57,902 bases of DNA from a virus, in the IMG/VR virus record IMGVR_UViG_3300044972_001586, positions 1-57,902 of that record. The stretch is one strand, 5' to 3'. The position numbers and the translations under genes were made by a program. Below the pieces are notes generated by a model. It worked only from the letters and a program-made list of their open reading frames with translations, was not told the DNA's origin and searched no databases. Shown in pieces: positions 1-8,770 of this stretch (within the stretch, counting starts at the first letter, position 1; each line of letters opens with the position of its first letter).

Positions 1-3000
1 GATCCTGAGAAACCTGAGCTTCCAGATGTTCCTGAGCTTCCAGATGAACCACTTGTTCCACTAGATCCTGATGAACCACTAGTTCCTGAAGAACCAGATG
101 TTCCACTAGATCCTGAAGTTCCTGAAGTTCCTGAAGTTCCTGAGGTTCCAGAAGAACCTGATGTACCTGAAGAACCTGAAGTTCCACTAGCTCCTGATGA
201 TCCACTTGTTCCTGAAGATCCAGATGTTCCTGACGAACCACTAGATCCTGAGAAACCTGAGCTTCCAGATGTTCCTGAGCTTCCAGATGAACCACTTGTT
301 CCACTAGATCCTGATGAACCACTTGTTCCACTAGATCCTGAAGATCCTGAAGTTCCTGAAGATCCTGAAGATCCTGAAGAACCAGATGTTCCACTAGATC
401 CTGATGAACCACTAGTTCCTGAAGAACCAGATGTTCCTGAGGTTCCTGAAGATCCAGAAGAACCTGATGTACCTGAAGAACCTGAAGTTCCACTAGCTCC
501 TGATGATCCACTTGTTCCTGAAGATCCAGATGTTCCTGAAGAACCACTAGTTCCTGAAGAACCAGATGTTCCACTAGATCCTGATGAACCACTAGTTCCT
601 GAAGAACCAGATGTTCCACTAGATCCTGAAGTTCCAGAAGAGCCAGATGTTCCAGAAGTTCCAGAAGAGCCAGATGTTCCTGACGAACCACTAGATCCTG
701 AATTTCCACTAGATCCTGAAGATCCAGATGTTCCAGATGAGCCTGATGTTCCTGATGAACCAGAGGATCCAGAAGTTCCTGATAATCCTGAGGTTCCTGA
801 TGTCCCGCTTGATCCTGATGTCCCCGCGATTGCACCAACTGAGGTTAAGATAAATGAGTAGTATGAATTACCTTCAGTGTAATAAACAACCGACATTGAA
901 CTAGATTCGTTACTATTAAGATATAGTCTAATAATCATTCGGTTGGTAGGATCGATCGATGTTGTTGGTAATACAATATCCATATTGACCTCAACTGGAA
1001 TTACTGAAGTAACCCAACCGATTAGAGAAACGTTTGAGGTTATTGTTGGACCAATAGGAGTTCCTGCTGAATCTGCTAATTGTATTTCAACATAAGCATC
1101 AATATCATCATTACTTGCCTGTTTTAAATAGTGTAAATGAAATCTTTGTACACCACTTGGAATTACACTAAATCCTAATTGAGATGTAATATAATCAGAA
1201 ACCAATACGTTTTGTTGATTACTAGTTAAATTGGTTGTTACTGTTTGTTGAGCAGCTCCAGATGGTGTAGTAGAAGCTACTTTATAACCTGAAACATCTG
1301 AATTTTGACTTTCGTTAAGGTAGTATACTTGTCCGGCTGAAATACCATTCTGTCCAGTAGCTCCGGTAGCTCCAGTAGCCCCAGAAGTTCCAGATGATCC
1401 AGATGATCCTGATGAACCAGATGTTCCAGAAGATCCTGATGAACCTGATGTTCCTGAAGAACCACTTGTTCCAGATGATCCGGAGGTTCCTGATGAACCA
1501 CTAGATCCTGATGCTCCTGATGTTCCTGAAGAACCTGATGTTCCTGAAGAACCACTTGTTCCAGATGAACCAGAAGTTCCAGAAGTTCCAGAAGAGCCAG
1601 AAGAACCTGATGTTCCTGAAGAACCTGATGTTCCTGAAGAACCACTTGTTCCACTAGCTCCTGATGAACCACTAGATCCTGATGAACCAGAAGAACCTGA
1701 TGTTCCTGAAGAACCACTTGTTCCACTAGCTCCTGATGAACCACTAGATCCTGATGAACCAGAAGAACCTGATGAACCAGAAGATCCACTTGTTCCAGAA
1801 GATCCTGAAGTTCCACTAGATCCTGATGCTCCTGAAGAACCACTAGATCCTGATGCTCCTGAAGAACCAGATGTTCCAGAAGATCCACTAGATCCTGAAG
1901 CCCCACTAGATCCTGATGAACCACTAGTTCCAGATGTTCCTGAAGAACCACTTGATCCACTTGTTCCTGAAGAACCAGAGGTTCCTGAAGATCCTGAAGT
2001 TCCAGAAGATCCTGAAGATCCACTAGTTCCTGATGAACCTGATGTTCCAGATGTTCCAGATGAGCCTGAAGTTCCACTTGATCCGTCTGCTCCTTGAGCT
2101 CCCCCTAGATTCACATCCCACGAAGGGAATGTTCCGGATCCAAAGATTGATGTAATGTCTCCAACCAGTGCACCTGTTCCGGAGTTATAACTGGTAACAG
2201 TTCCCTCCATTCTATTAGTAGGTGAGTTTGCAATTACCAGTGATTGTCCTGTAGTATAAGATAACCCTGTTCCTACAGTTAAGCTTTGAGCTCCTGTTGC
2301 TATTGTTAAGCTTGTAACTGAGGTTGTTGCATATCTGTCTCCCGATAGACCAGAAGTTCCTGAAGAACCACTTGTTCCTGAAGAACCGGACGATCCAGAA
2401 GTTCCGGAAGAACCGGATGTTCCTGAAGTTCCAGATGAGCCTGATGTTCCAGAAGAACCAGATGTTCCGGACGATCCAGAAGTTCCGGAAGAACCAGAAG
2501 TTCCTGAAGAGCCACTAGCTCCCGATGATCCTGAAGAACCAGAGGTTCCTGAAGAGCCACTAACTCCTGATGATCCTGAAGAACCAGAGGTTCCTGAAGA
2601 GCCACTAACTCCTGATGATCCTGAAGAACCAGAGGTTCCTGAAGAACCAGAGGTTCCTGATGAACCTGAAGAACCAGAGGTTCCTGAAGATCCACTAGCT
2701 CCCGATGATCCCGATGATCCTGAAGATCCACTAACTCCTGAAGATCCTGATGAACCTGAAGAACCAGAGGTTCCTGATGAACCTGAAGAACCAGAAGTTC
2801 CTGATGAACCTGAAGAACCAGAGGTTCCTGAAGAGCCACTAACTCCTGATGATCCTGAAGAACCAGAGGTTCCTGAAGAGCCACTAACTCCTGATGATCC
2901 TGAAGAACCAGAGGTTCCTGAAGAGCCACTAACTCCTGATGATCCTGAAGAACCAGAGGTTCCTGAAGAACCAGAGGTTCCTGAAGAGCCACTAGCTCCT

Positions 3001-4028
3001 GATGATCCTGATGATCCTGAAGAACCAGAGGTTCCTGAAGAGCCACTAGCTCCCGATGATCCTGATGATCCTGAAGTTCCACTTGTTCCTGAAGTTCCAG
3101 ATGAACCTGATGAACCAGCATCTCCTGATGTTCCTGAAGAACCAGAAGTTCCTGAAGAACCTGACGAACCAGCAGTTCCTCCTGTGATAGTTACAGTAAC
3201 AAAGTCCCCGTCTGCAGATACAGATTGAACTCCTGCTCCCGTAAATAAAATTCCGGTTGCTCCGGGGGAAGCTAATCCGGTAGGACCATATATTCCAACA
3301 GGAGATCCTGTTCCCCCACCTCCACCAGTAATATTGTCGGTGATGTAGAGAGTATCTAAGTTGTAGATTGCTTCTTGTGCTCCGTCCTGAAATTCATATC
3401 CTAGATCTGCTGAGATCTGCCAAGAAAATAATTTATTAGGTGTCGGCTCAGAAATTGGATTTTGAACGTCTCCTCCTAGTGGGGTAGTTCCTGAAGCCAA
3501 TTCTGTCCCAGGCTCATCCCAGGTTAAAAAAAAGTCTATGGTCTGTAAAGAAGGATCTGAATTTACAACTTCTGTAATTCTATATTTATGAAATCCTCCA
3601 GGGATAGGAAGACCAGTATTATTGTTTACTGAAGAAGTTAAAATAATAAATCCGGAGGTAATATCCGAAACAGTACTTTGACCGGTAATATCTAAATATT
3701 CTGCTCCAGTAACTATGTAATTTCCAGGGGTCTCGAGAATTTGAAATGTTGCTGTCCCGGTAGCTCCTGAAATCTCAGAAACTGTAATTTCCCCAAGAAG
3801 GGAATCTAGAGATTGAATGTATGCAGTTCCTCCAAATCCGGTTGAACCTGATATTAGCTGAACTATTTGACCTTCCCTTATGTAGTTAAATTCTCCACTC
3901 CCGGTAGGAACCCCTGTTATAACATTACTTCCTATTGATAAATCCCCATAGGTAGAAGGAGCCCCCGAGATAGGAACGACAGTTCCATACTCGTAGATTG
4001 TTATTCCTCCTGTTATAATGTTTGACAT
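1..4028 (-). CDS. Giant collagen-like tail fibre/adhesin, C-terminus cut by window edge
   Basis: The frame starts at 4028 (MSNIITGG...) and stays open to base 1, so at least 1342 residues are present and the C-terminus lies outside. Residues 1 to about 280 are a unique N-terminal region. Long Gly-Ser-Ser/Gly-Thr-Ser triplet tracts follow (about 3180-2340, 2095-1380 and 830-1). Two non-repetitive beta-rich inserts separate them: about 2340-2095 (YATTSVTSLTIATG...) and about 1375-835 (QVYYLNESQNSD...). I translated both inserts and found no stop. Such Gly-X-Y-like rods with inserted domains are typical of phage side fibres that bind the host surface. The DNA repeats also create long open frames in another phase (rich in HQ, LQEP); these are artefacts. 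Confidence 0.85.
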   Translation of the reverse strand, partial: MSNIITGGITIYEYGTVVPISGAPSTYGDLSIGSNVITGVPTGSGEFNYIREGQIVQLISGSTGFGGTAYIQSLDSLLGEITVSEISGATGTATFQILETPGNYIVTGAEYLDITGQSTVSDITSGFIILTSSVNNNTGLPIPGGFHKYRITEVVNSDPSLQTIDFFLTWDEPGTELASGTTPLGGDVQNPISEPTPNKLFSWQISADLGYEFQDGAQEAIYNLDTLYITDNITGGGGGTGSPVGIYGPTGLASPGATGILFTGAGVQSVSADGDFVTVTITGGTAGSSGSSGTSGSSGTSGDAGSSGSSGTSGTSGTSGSSGSSGASGSSGTSGSSGSSGSSGASGSSGTSGSSGTSGSSGSSGVSGSSGTSGSSGSSGVSGSSGTSGSSGSSGVSGSSGTSGSSGSSGTSGSSGSSGTSGSSGSSGSSGVSGSSGSSGSSGASGSSGTSGSSGSSGTSGSSGTSGSSGSSGVSGSSGTSGSSGSSGVSGSSGTSGSSGSSGASGSSGTSGSSGTSGSSGTSGSSGTSGSSGTSGTSGSSGTSGSSGSSGTSGSSGTSGLSGDRYATTSVTSLTIATGAQSLTVGTGLSYTTGQSLVIANSPTNRMEGTVTSYNSGTGALVGDITSIFGSGTFPSWDVNLGGAQGADGSSGTSGSSGTSGTSGSSGTSGSSGSSGTSGSSGTSGSSGTSGSSGSSGTSGTSGSSGSSGASGSSGSSGTSGSSGASGSSGSSGASGSSGTSGSSGTSGSSGSSGSSGSSGSSGSSGASGTSGSSGTSGSSGSSGSSGSSGASGTSGSSGTSGSSGTSGSSGSSGTSGTSGSSGTSGSSGTSGSSGTSGASGSSGSSGTSGSSGTSGSSGTSGSSGSSGTSGSSGSSGSSGTSGATGATGATGQNGISAGQVYYLNESQNSDVSGYKVASTTPSGAAQQTVTTNLTSNQQNVLVSDYITSQLGFSVIPSGVQRFHLHYLKQASNDDIDAYVEIQLADSAGTPIGPTITSNVSLIGWVTSVIPVEVNMDIVLPTTSIDPTNRMIIRLYLNSNESSSMSVVYYTEGNSYYSFILTSVGAIAGTSGSSGTSGTSGLSGTSGSSGSSGTSGSSGTSGSSGSSGNSGSSGSSGTSGSSGTSGTSGSSGTSGSSGTSGSSGTSGSSGSSGTSGSSGTSGSSGTSGSSGTSGSSGASGTSGSSGTSGSSGSSGTSGTSGSSGTSGSSGSSGTSGSSGSSGSSGTSGSSGSSGTSGSSGSSGTSGSSGSSGTSGSSGFSGSSGSSGTSGSSGTSGSSGASGTSGSSGTSGSSGTSGTSGTSGTSGSSGTSGSSGTSGSSGSSGTSGSSGSSGTSGSSGFSG

Positions 4029-4100
4029 CTGTGAATTTTTCTCTTTTTTTAATTAAGTTCTTAGAGTATTTATCCTCCAAGTAAATTTGATCTTCTAGGA

Positions 4101-5042
4101 TTAGAAGTCGAATCTGATAAGGGTATTTAGAGAAGAACTTAAGTTCTGAACACTAAATACATTCGGACTTCCTGTCAAAGTCATAGAAGCAGCAACAATT
4201 GCTCCGGAAGAAACTAGTTGTGCTCTAATTATTGGAAAATAACTATTTAAAATAGTAGTATTTAAACCTGCTCCATTTGTAGAACTTTGAGGAAGAGTTA
4301 AAGCATAAGAAGGACCTGATCTAGCCCCGGTAGAAACCAGCATTGAAAGTAGCTGGCAGTCTGCCCCAGACGGAGCACCCACTGTGCATCCGGTTGAAGA
4401 TACAGAAGAGGTTTTAAATGCTTTGCTATATGCCCCATCAGATCCGCTGAAAGCTCCGGAATTTGCAACAGTAACTGTGAAATTCGAAGCAGTTACTGCA
4501 GTTACGATAGCATAAACATTATCCACGTTACAATTTCTAACGATTACATAATCACCTACAATTAATCCACCTGGATCAGTTGTAATTGTGAGACTTGTTC
4601 CTGATCTTGTCCATGCTAGACTGTAGTAAACTGTAGAACTAGAAACCGCCCATATTTGAGAATCTGTTAAGTTGTCATACATTTGATATCTAGAAACCGA
4701 GTTGTAGGATTGTCCAGAACCAACTACTCCAGTTGCTCCTCTTTCTCCTGCTGCTCCAGTTGCACCGGCAGATCCGGTTGCTCCAGCTGGTCCAGCAGAT
4801 CCAGTTGCACCAGGTGATCCAGCTGGTCCAGCTGGCCCAGTTCCAGCAGGTCCTACAGGTCCAGTTGGTCCTGCATTTCCACCAGGAGCAAAATATGGTA
4901 AATCGTTCCAAGGATCGATACCATTTCCAAATTTAGCCTGATTGGTGTCTGTTTCGTATCCCATTTCCGCCAGCAACAAAACCGGATTGTTTATTTCCCA
5001 GTTTGCTGAGGTGTCTCTTCTCATTTGAATTCTAAAAGCCAT
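4101..5042 (-). CDS. Tail fibre protein with Mtd-like N-terminal module and collagen-like stalk
   Basis: 313 residues. The first 50 (MAFRIQMRRDTSANW..., ending FGNG..WNDLPYF) match the module that starts many phage fibres and resembles the N-terminal domain of major tropism determinant. Residues about 54-105 are Gly-X-Y repeats (GPTGPVGPAG). The remaining ~200 residues are Ser/Thr-rich, beta-like and unrecognised; they are the likely distal or receptor-binding part. The gene lies directly downstream of a shorter paralogue and just upstream of the giant fibre gene. Confidence 0.8.
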   Translation of the reverse strand: MAFRIQMRRDTSANWEINNPVLLLAEMGYETDTNQAKFGNGIDPWNDLPYFAPGGNAGPTGPVGPAGTGPAGPAGSPGATGSAGPAGATGSAGATGAAGERGATGVVGSGQSYNSVSRYQMYDNLTDSQIWAVSSSTVYYSLAWTRSGTSLTITTDPGGLIVGDYVIVRNCNVDNVYAIVTAVTASNFTVTVANSGAFSGSDGAYSKAFKTSSVSSTGCTVGAPSGADCQLLSMLVSTGARSGPSYALTLPQSSTNGAGLNTTILNSYFPIIRAQLVSSGAIVAASMTLTGSPNVFSVQNLSSSLNTLIRFDF

Positions 5043-5062
5043 TTACTTGTTGTATTTTTTGA

Positions 5063-5248
5063 TTATGCCGGACCTGTAGCTCCGCCAAGGCAGATAAAGT
5101 AGGGAAGAGAATTCCAAGCTGTAACTCCATCCCCGATTTTTAAACAATTGCTTGTTAAATCTAGAGCAAGTTCTGCTTCTAAAAGAACAGGATTTGTTGC
5201 TGCCCAGTTAACAGCTGTGTCTCTTCTAATTTGTATTCTAAAGGCCAT
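5063..5248 (-). CDS. Orphan fibre N-terminal module (truncated paralogue)
   Basis: 61 residues that parallel the first 60 of the next fibre (MAFRIQIRRDTAVNW..., KIGDGVTAWNSLPYF) and stop just after one Gly-X-Y unit (GGATGPA). It is either a remnant left by exchange of the distal part of a fibre or a small free-standing cap protein. A GATATATAC promoter-like box lies at 5272-5279. Confidence 0.65.
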   Translation of the reverse strand: MAFRIQIRRDTAVNWAATNPVLLEAELALDLTSNCLKIGDGVTAWNSLPYFICLGGATGPA

Positions 5249-5330
5249 CCGATATCTTATTATTTTCTTTGTATATATCCACCAAAGTAAATAATAAGTA
5301 AAGGGTTATATCGAATAATATGAATTAAAA

Positions 5331-6230
5331 TTATTTCTGATACACAGAAAATGATCTAATAATCATTGTGCTTTCGTCCGGGTTCTCAGGATAATCTTGA
5401 TGCAGACCGTGGTTAAAAATAACAAACATCTGATCCTTCTCCCCGTTAAAATACTGAAGAATTTTTGGATTTGTGCACTCCAGGATTAAACCTCCGTCGT
5501 AGTAGATTCTGATAAAATCTTTTTCCCAATGACAAACATACTGAACAAATCTCTCTGTGCACTTTGCAACAGGAACGTCGTATGATCTGTAGTTGTCTTG
5601 GTTTGCATAGTAGATGTTCGGCTGAATTTTTCTGCCTGGTTTCTTTCTCCACTTTTCAAACAGAGTGTAGCCTTCGTATTTCGGTCCAATGTAGGAATAC
5701 CCTTCTAAAATGTCAATTTCAGGTGGCCAAGAATTTTGACCTGCCATCCAAAATGCAGGCCAGTAGCTTTGACCTTCTGGAAGTTTAATCCAAGCTTCGA
5801 ACCAGCCATACTGCCAGGATTTTTTAGTGGAGACAAACCCAACCCCAACTGGAATTGTAAACTCGTCTGGCATTGCTGGGGTTCTTCTCCATTCAGGAAG
5901 ATCTGATTTCTTCCAAGTCTTGGGAGATTTTTTAAGATCTAGAAGTAGACCTTCAGGTGAACAACGGCTTAGGGTTCCGTCGGTGTCGTAGTATTGATGA
6001 AGATGGGAAGGGTGGAAATCCCCCCATGGCATTCCATATCTCCAATCTTCTACATATAATTTCTTTTGGAATTTTTCGGATAGCACAGGAGAATACCCTG
6101 CAGGAACAGAGACTTTTCTTTCTTCCCCGTTATAATTCTTAGCCCTCTTCTCAGCAGACCAAAGGGTTTTAAGATTTTTAATTACCTCCTTGAAGGGATG
6201 TTTTTTGAAGTGAATCCATCTGATATCCAT
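5331..6230 (-). CDS. Glycoside hydrolase family 16-like (beta-glucanase/laminarinase type)
   Basis: 299 residues. The signature EIDILE at 171-176 matches the GH16 active site (E171 nucleophile, D173, E176 acid/base) and sits on the usual Trp-rich strand context (YWPAFWMAG before it). GWFEAWIKLPEG at 142-153 is also typical of the fold. No signal peptide is seen. Position beside fibre genes suggests a virion depolymerase that cuts host glycan, but a soluble enzyme acting at lysis or on storage glucan is possible. The substrate cannot be read from sequence. Confidence 0.82.
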   Translation of the reverse strand: MDIRWIHFKKHPFKEVIKNLKTLWSAEKRAKNYNGEERKVSVPAGYSPVLSEKFQKKLYVEDWRYGMPWGDFHPSHLHQYYDTDGTLSRCSPEGLLLDLKKSPKTWKKSDLPEWRRTPAMPDEFTIPVGVGFVSTKKSWQYGWFEAWIKLPEGQSYWPAFWMAGQNSWPPEIDILEGYSYIGPKYEGYTLFEKWRKKPGRKIQPNIYYANQDNYRSYDVPVAKCTERFVQYVCHWEKDFIRIYYDGGLILECTNPKILQYFNGEKDQMFVIFNHGLHQDYPENPDESTMIIRSFSVYQK

Positions 6231-6267
6231 AATACAGTTTTATTTACTGTATTTATCAATTGATTTT

Positions 6268-6516
6268 TTAATCGTTAGATTTCCTGCTTATCTTTACTAT
6301 TATCCCAGCAGGTCCGGATGAAATTTCATAGGTGTTGTATCTGTTATCATTAATCCAACCAAGGTCTCTAAATTTAAAAATAATAACATCTTGATTCTCA
6401 TACCAACCGTGAATTGCATTGGTTGCATAGTCAATGTGAAGACTACTCACATATTGCATTTTATAGGCAGCTCTGAATTCTTCTACTAATTCTTCCGGTG
6501 AAATAACAATTAACAT
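6268..6516 (-). CDS. Hypothetical protein, 82 aa
   Basis: Small acidic/aromatic protein with no recognised domain (HGWYENQDVIIFKFRDLGWINDNRY near the middle). Starts at 6516 in an A-rich context and is followed by the GH16 gene. Confidence 0.55.
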   Translation of the reverse strand: MLIVISPEELVEEFRAAYKMQYVSSLHIDYATNAIHGWYENQDVIIFKFRDLGWINDNRYNTYEISSGPAGIIVKISRKSND

Positions 6517-6530
6517 TTATCGATTTAGGA

Positions 6531-6668
6531 TCATTTTTTTCTGGATGGAATTTTATTTATCAATGCTATTAAAACGTCTCCTAGTATTACTAGACTTACC
6601 ATGAACAATGCTCCTAAGAACATGGTTAAAAAGGGATGACTTCCCATTACTTCAAATGCTTCTTTCAT
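6531..6668 (-). CDS. Small single-pass membrane protein, 45 aa
   Basis: MKEAFEVMGSHPFLTMFLGA... with one hydrophobic segment at about residues 12-38 and a basic C-terminus (KIPSRKK), ending in TGA. It fits the gap between its neighbours and starts with an A-rich leader. Function unknown; the size suits a lysis accessory or inner-membrane peptide. Confidence 0.55.
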   Translation of the reverse strand: MKEAFEVMGSHPFLTMFLGALFMVSLVILGDVLIALINKIPSRKK

Positions 6669-6713
6669 TTATGTTCTATTTATTCTTATTGAAAAGTTTC
6701 CGATTATTAATTT

Positions 6714-7238
6714 TTAAGTGTGCATCTTTTTACCTATCAAACCACATAGAAATTCAGTAACCAATTCAGCTTCAGGGTTTCTCCAACCGTGACTTAGATA
6801 AACATCTGCTTTTTTGTGATAGTGATAGTAGTTTAGATCCAGATGTTTTTGAGCAGCTTTAGCTGTTAAAAATGAATTTGTAAAGAAAGGTTCTAGAGAA
6901 TATGAACACTCCTTTAAATCAGGACAATTCTCTTCGATCCAATCAGGAAGTCCAAAATCTTTGTCATCATTCCAAAGATTGGTTAGCTCAGTTTCGTCGT
7001 GCTCAATTCCCTTAGACTCCAAATAGCTTTTAAGATCTTCTAGAGATTCAATTTCCTCTTCATAGTCTCCTATCCAAATTCGGGTATCCCCATTTAGAGA
7101 CCAATCATAAACCATTCTCCAATCTCTGATTTGAAATATGTGAGGCATTCTGGTTGCTCTCGGATCCTGAGTTGTCATCTCTTTTGCAAGCTGAATAAGC
7201 TTTTCATACATTTCCTCTGATACTGTTATTGTCTTCAT
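6714..7238 (-). CDS. Hypothetical protein, 174 aa
   Basis: Acidic soluble protein without a recognised motif (DWRMVYDWSLNGDTRIWIGDY, LTAKAAQKHLDLNYYHYH). The C-terminal part ending in KKADVYLSHGWRNPEAE looks like a small nucleic-acid-associated module seen in many phage unknowns. It is 1 nt from the kinase gene upstream, so co-transcription is likely. Confidence 0.6.
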   Translation of the reverse strand: MKTITVSEEMYEKLIQLAKEMTTQDPRATRMPHIFQIRDWRMVYDWSLNGDTRIWIGDYEEEIESLEDLKSYLESKGIEHDETELTNLWNDDKDFGLPDWIEENCPDLKECSYSLEPFFTNSFLTAKAAQKHLDLNYYHYHKKADVYLSHGWRNPEAELVTEFLCGLIGKKMHT

Positions 7239-7239
7239 T

Positions 7240-7701
7240 TTATAAATCTTTTTTCATCGGTCTTCCCGAAGAATCAAAAGAACCCACCAGGTTCTCATAT
7301 TGCTTGAACATTCTTTCCAGAACTTCTTTGCCAACTTTTTTCTCTCTAGATTCGTCTCTTTCTAAAGCTTCATTTAAAGAGATGTCAAAGATCTGAAACT
7401 CTACAGAAGCATAAGGTTGAACCAATTTAGCGAAGTGTTCAATGTACTTCTTTTTCAAGTTTGTGTTGTCAATAACGACATTTATCCCTTTTGCCAAAGC
7501 GTCTAAGATCACGGAGTCTTGGATTGTGTTAATTAGACTTTCGATCTTGGGTTCACAGATCGGTTGATCTTTCAACATGAATCTAAAATCATCTCTGCTA
7601 ACTCTAACCCAGTCAGGATTTGTTCTAACAAAGTCTAACGACCAGGTGGATTTGCCCGAAGCCGGCACACCTATCAAGATGAGAACTTTCAAATTTTCCA
7701 T
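7240..7701 (-). CDS. Polynucleotide kinase-like P-loop kinase (5' kinase domain only)
   Basis: 153 residues with Walker A GVPASGKST at 11-19, a following RDDFR segment (about 36-40) as in T4 Pnk, and a basic lid region (ERDESREKKVGKEVLERM). T4 Pnk carries a C-terminal 3' phosphatase; here that half is absent. A separate HAD phosphatase gene at 31974-32498 could supply it. The family phosphorylates 5'-OH ends of RNA or DNA so that a ligase can seal them; an Rnl1-like ligase is at 56243-57343. A strong ACCGTATATT box lies 7-16 nt upstream of the start. Confidence 0.8.
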   Translation of the reverse strand: MENLKVLILIGVPASGKSTWSLDFVRTNPDWVRVSRDDFRFMLKDQPICEPKIESLINTIQDSVILDALAKGINVVIDNTNLKKKYIEHFAKLVQPYASVEFQIFDISLNEALERDESREKKVGKEVLERMFKQYENLVGSFDSSGRPMKKDL

Positions 7702-7707
7702 TTTATA

Positions 7708-7717
7708 AATATACGGT
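7708..7717 (-). promoter_or_regulatory. ACCGTATATT promoter-like box upstream of kinase gene
   Basis: Minus-strand ACCGTATATT ends 7 nt before the ATG at 7701. The same box recurs in front of many genes and RNA arrays in this window. Confidence 0.55.
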
Positions 7718-7732
7718 TCTCTTATTAATAAC

Positions 7733-8008
7733 TTAATTTTTAAATATTGCTGTGAAATGAACGACCGAATACTTGGACCCTTCTATCCTAACAATTTTAG
7801 AGCCGACCATCATCTCTCCGTTGCTCTGAACCGTTGCAATATCTTCTACAACTCTAGAGAGATGCCTTAATTTGTCTAATGGAAAAGAAGGATCTTCGAA
7901 AACCGAATGATCTGAAACTATGCATTCTCCAACATCAAATAGCTGGTCAACTACAAAATTTGCAATTCTAGTTGTTCTTCCTGATCTTCTGGGGTTTATT
8001 TCGTACAT
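7733..8008 (-). CDS. Hypothetical protein, 91 aa, with GRTTR motif
   Basis: Begins MYEINPRRSGRTTRIANFVVDQL, a phosphate-loop-like RRSGRTTR motif seen in short phage proteins and otherwise unexplained. The remainder is soluble and unrecognised. A variant box (GTCGTATATT, 8021-8030) lies just upstream. Confidence 0.6.
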   Translation of the reverse strand: MYEINPRRSGRTTRIANFVVDQLFDVGECIVSDHSVFEDPSFPLDKLRHLSRVVEDIATVQSNGEMMVGSKIVRIEGSKYSVVHFTAIFKN

Positions 8009-8020
8009 ATTCTTTAATAA

Positions 8021-8030
8021 AATATACGAC
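8021..8030 (-). promoter_or_regulatory. Variant GTCGTATATT promoter-like box
   Basis: Variant of the ACCGTATATT box, 13 nt upstream of the ATG at 8008. Confidence 0.4.
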
Positions 8031-8062
8031 TACAAAGGGATTATTTCTATTTTTCTTTAGAC

Positions 8063-8317
8063 TTATTTTCCTTTAAAGCCCACTTCGTAAATATTAATCT
8101 TGTCAATTGAATTATTGTCCAGGAAATCCAAATACTCAAAGTGACCCTGGTAGCTGTCTGGAAATTTAGGGTCGTAAGGATACCATCCTAATCTTTTACC
8201 GTCACTGCCATAGTACTCATCGATCATACTTAGGAGGGATTCCCAATTGTCAGAAGAAGCTATTGGACAGTGATTTTGCTCGTGATAAGCTACGTAAACC
8301 CAGTTCATATTATTCAT
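8063..8317 (-). CDS. Hypothetical protein, 84 aa
   Basis: Aromatic-rich soluble protein (NMNWVYVAYHEQNHC, GWYPYDPKFPDS). Start overlaps the end of the next upstream gene by 4 nt, indicating translational coupling. Confidence 0.55.
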   Translation of the reverse strand: MNNMNWVYVAYHEQNHCPIASSDNWESLLSMIDEYYGSDGKRLGWYPYDPKFPDSYQGHFEYLDFLDNNSIDKINIYEVGFKGK

Positions 8318-8523
8318 TCTTGTGTAAATTTTTGTTCTACTTCGATTATTTGCGGTGCCATGTATAAGTGCATCAGGATCCCTGCTTTATCCGAGTCCAA
8401 ACCTATCAACCAATCTTTACCCAGACCCTTGATGTCCTCCTTATTGATTAAGAAATCGTGAATGTACTGGCTTTGTCTAATCAGTTCTTGTTTTTGTTCT
8501 TCTGTTTCTACTATTATTTTCAT
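8314..8523 (-). CDS. Hypothetical protein, 69 aa
   Basis: MKIIVETEEQKQELIRQSQY... a likely helical acidic protein; no recognised domain. Coupled to the gene after it by a 4-nt overlap. Confidence 0.55.
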   Translation of the reverse strand: MKIIVETEEQKQELIRQSQYIHDFLINKEDIKGLGKDWLIGLDSDKAGILMHLYMAPQIIEVEQKFTQE

Positions 8524-8526
8524 GGT

Positions 8527-8766
8527 TTAATTAGATAAAGGTGGTGAGATTGATATTCTATATTTCAAAGATCTATCGTTAACATCTATAATACCAAAAG
8601 TAACTGATTTATCCTCGGGATTAATTAGAGTTCCTATTATATCGTAACCGTCCATTTTACCAAGCACTTGTTCAACTTCATTGACTAAATCCATAGGAAT
8701 TTTAGTTTCAACCTCAGATTTTTCAAATGTCTCCGGGTGGTAATAATCTCCTTTGTATGTTTTCAT
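8527..8766 (-). CDS. Hypothetical protein, 79 aa
   Basis: MKTYKGDYYHPETFEKSEVE... with alternating beta-like segments; no recognised motif. It is 4 nt downstream of the thymidylate synthase stop and so likely belongs to the same transcript. Confidence 0.55.
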   Translation of the reverse strand: MKTYKGDYYHPETFEKSEVETKIPMDLVNEVEQVLGKMDGYDIIGTLINPEDKSVTFGIIDVNDRSLKYRISISPPLSN

Positions 8767-8770
8767 ATTT

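Noticed and set aside
2500-3000. CRISPR-like appearance of regularly spaced repeats
   Set aside because: The units are contiguous coding repeats without unique spacers, in frame with a fibre protein.
1277-3121. Two long minus-strand frames rich in LQEP, HQDL and similar units inside the fibre gene
   Set aside because: They are other-phase readings of the Gly-Ser/Thr DNA repeats. The true frame is open from 4028 to base 1 and encodes recognisable fibre domains.
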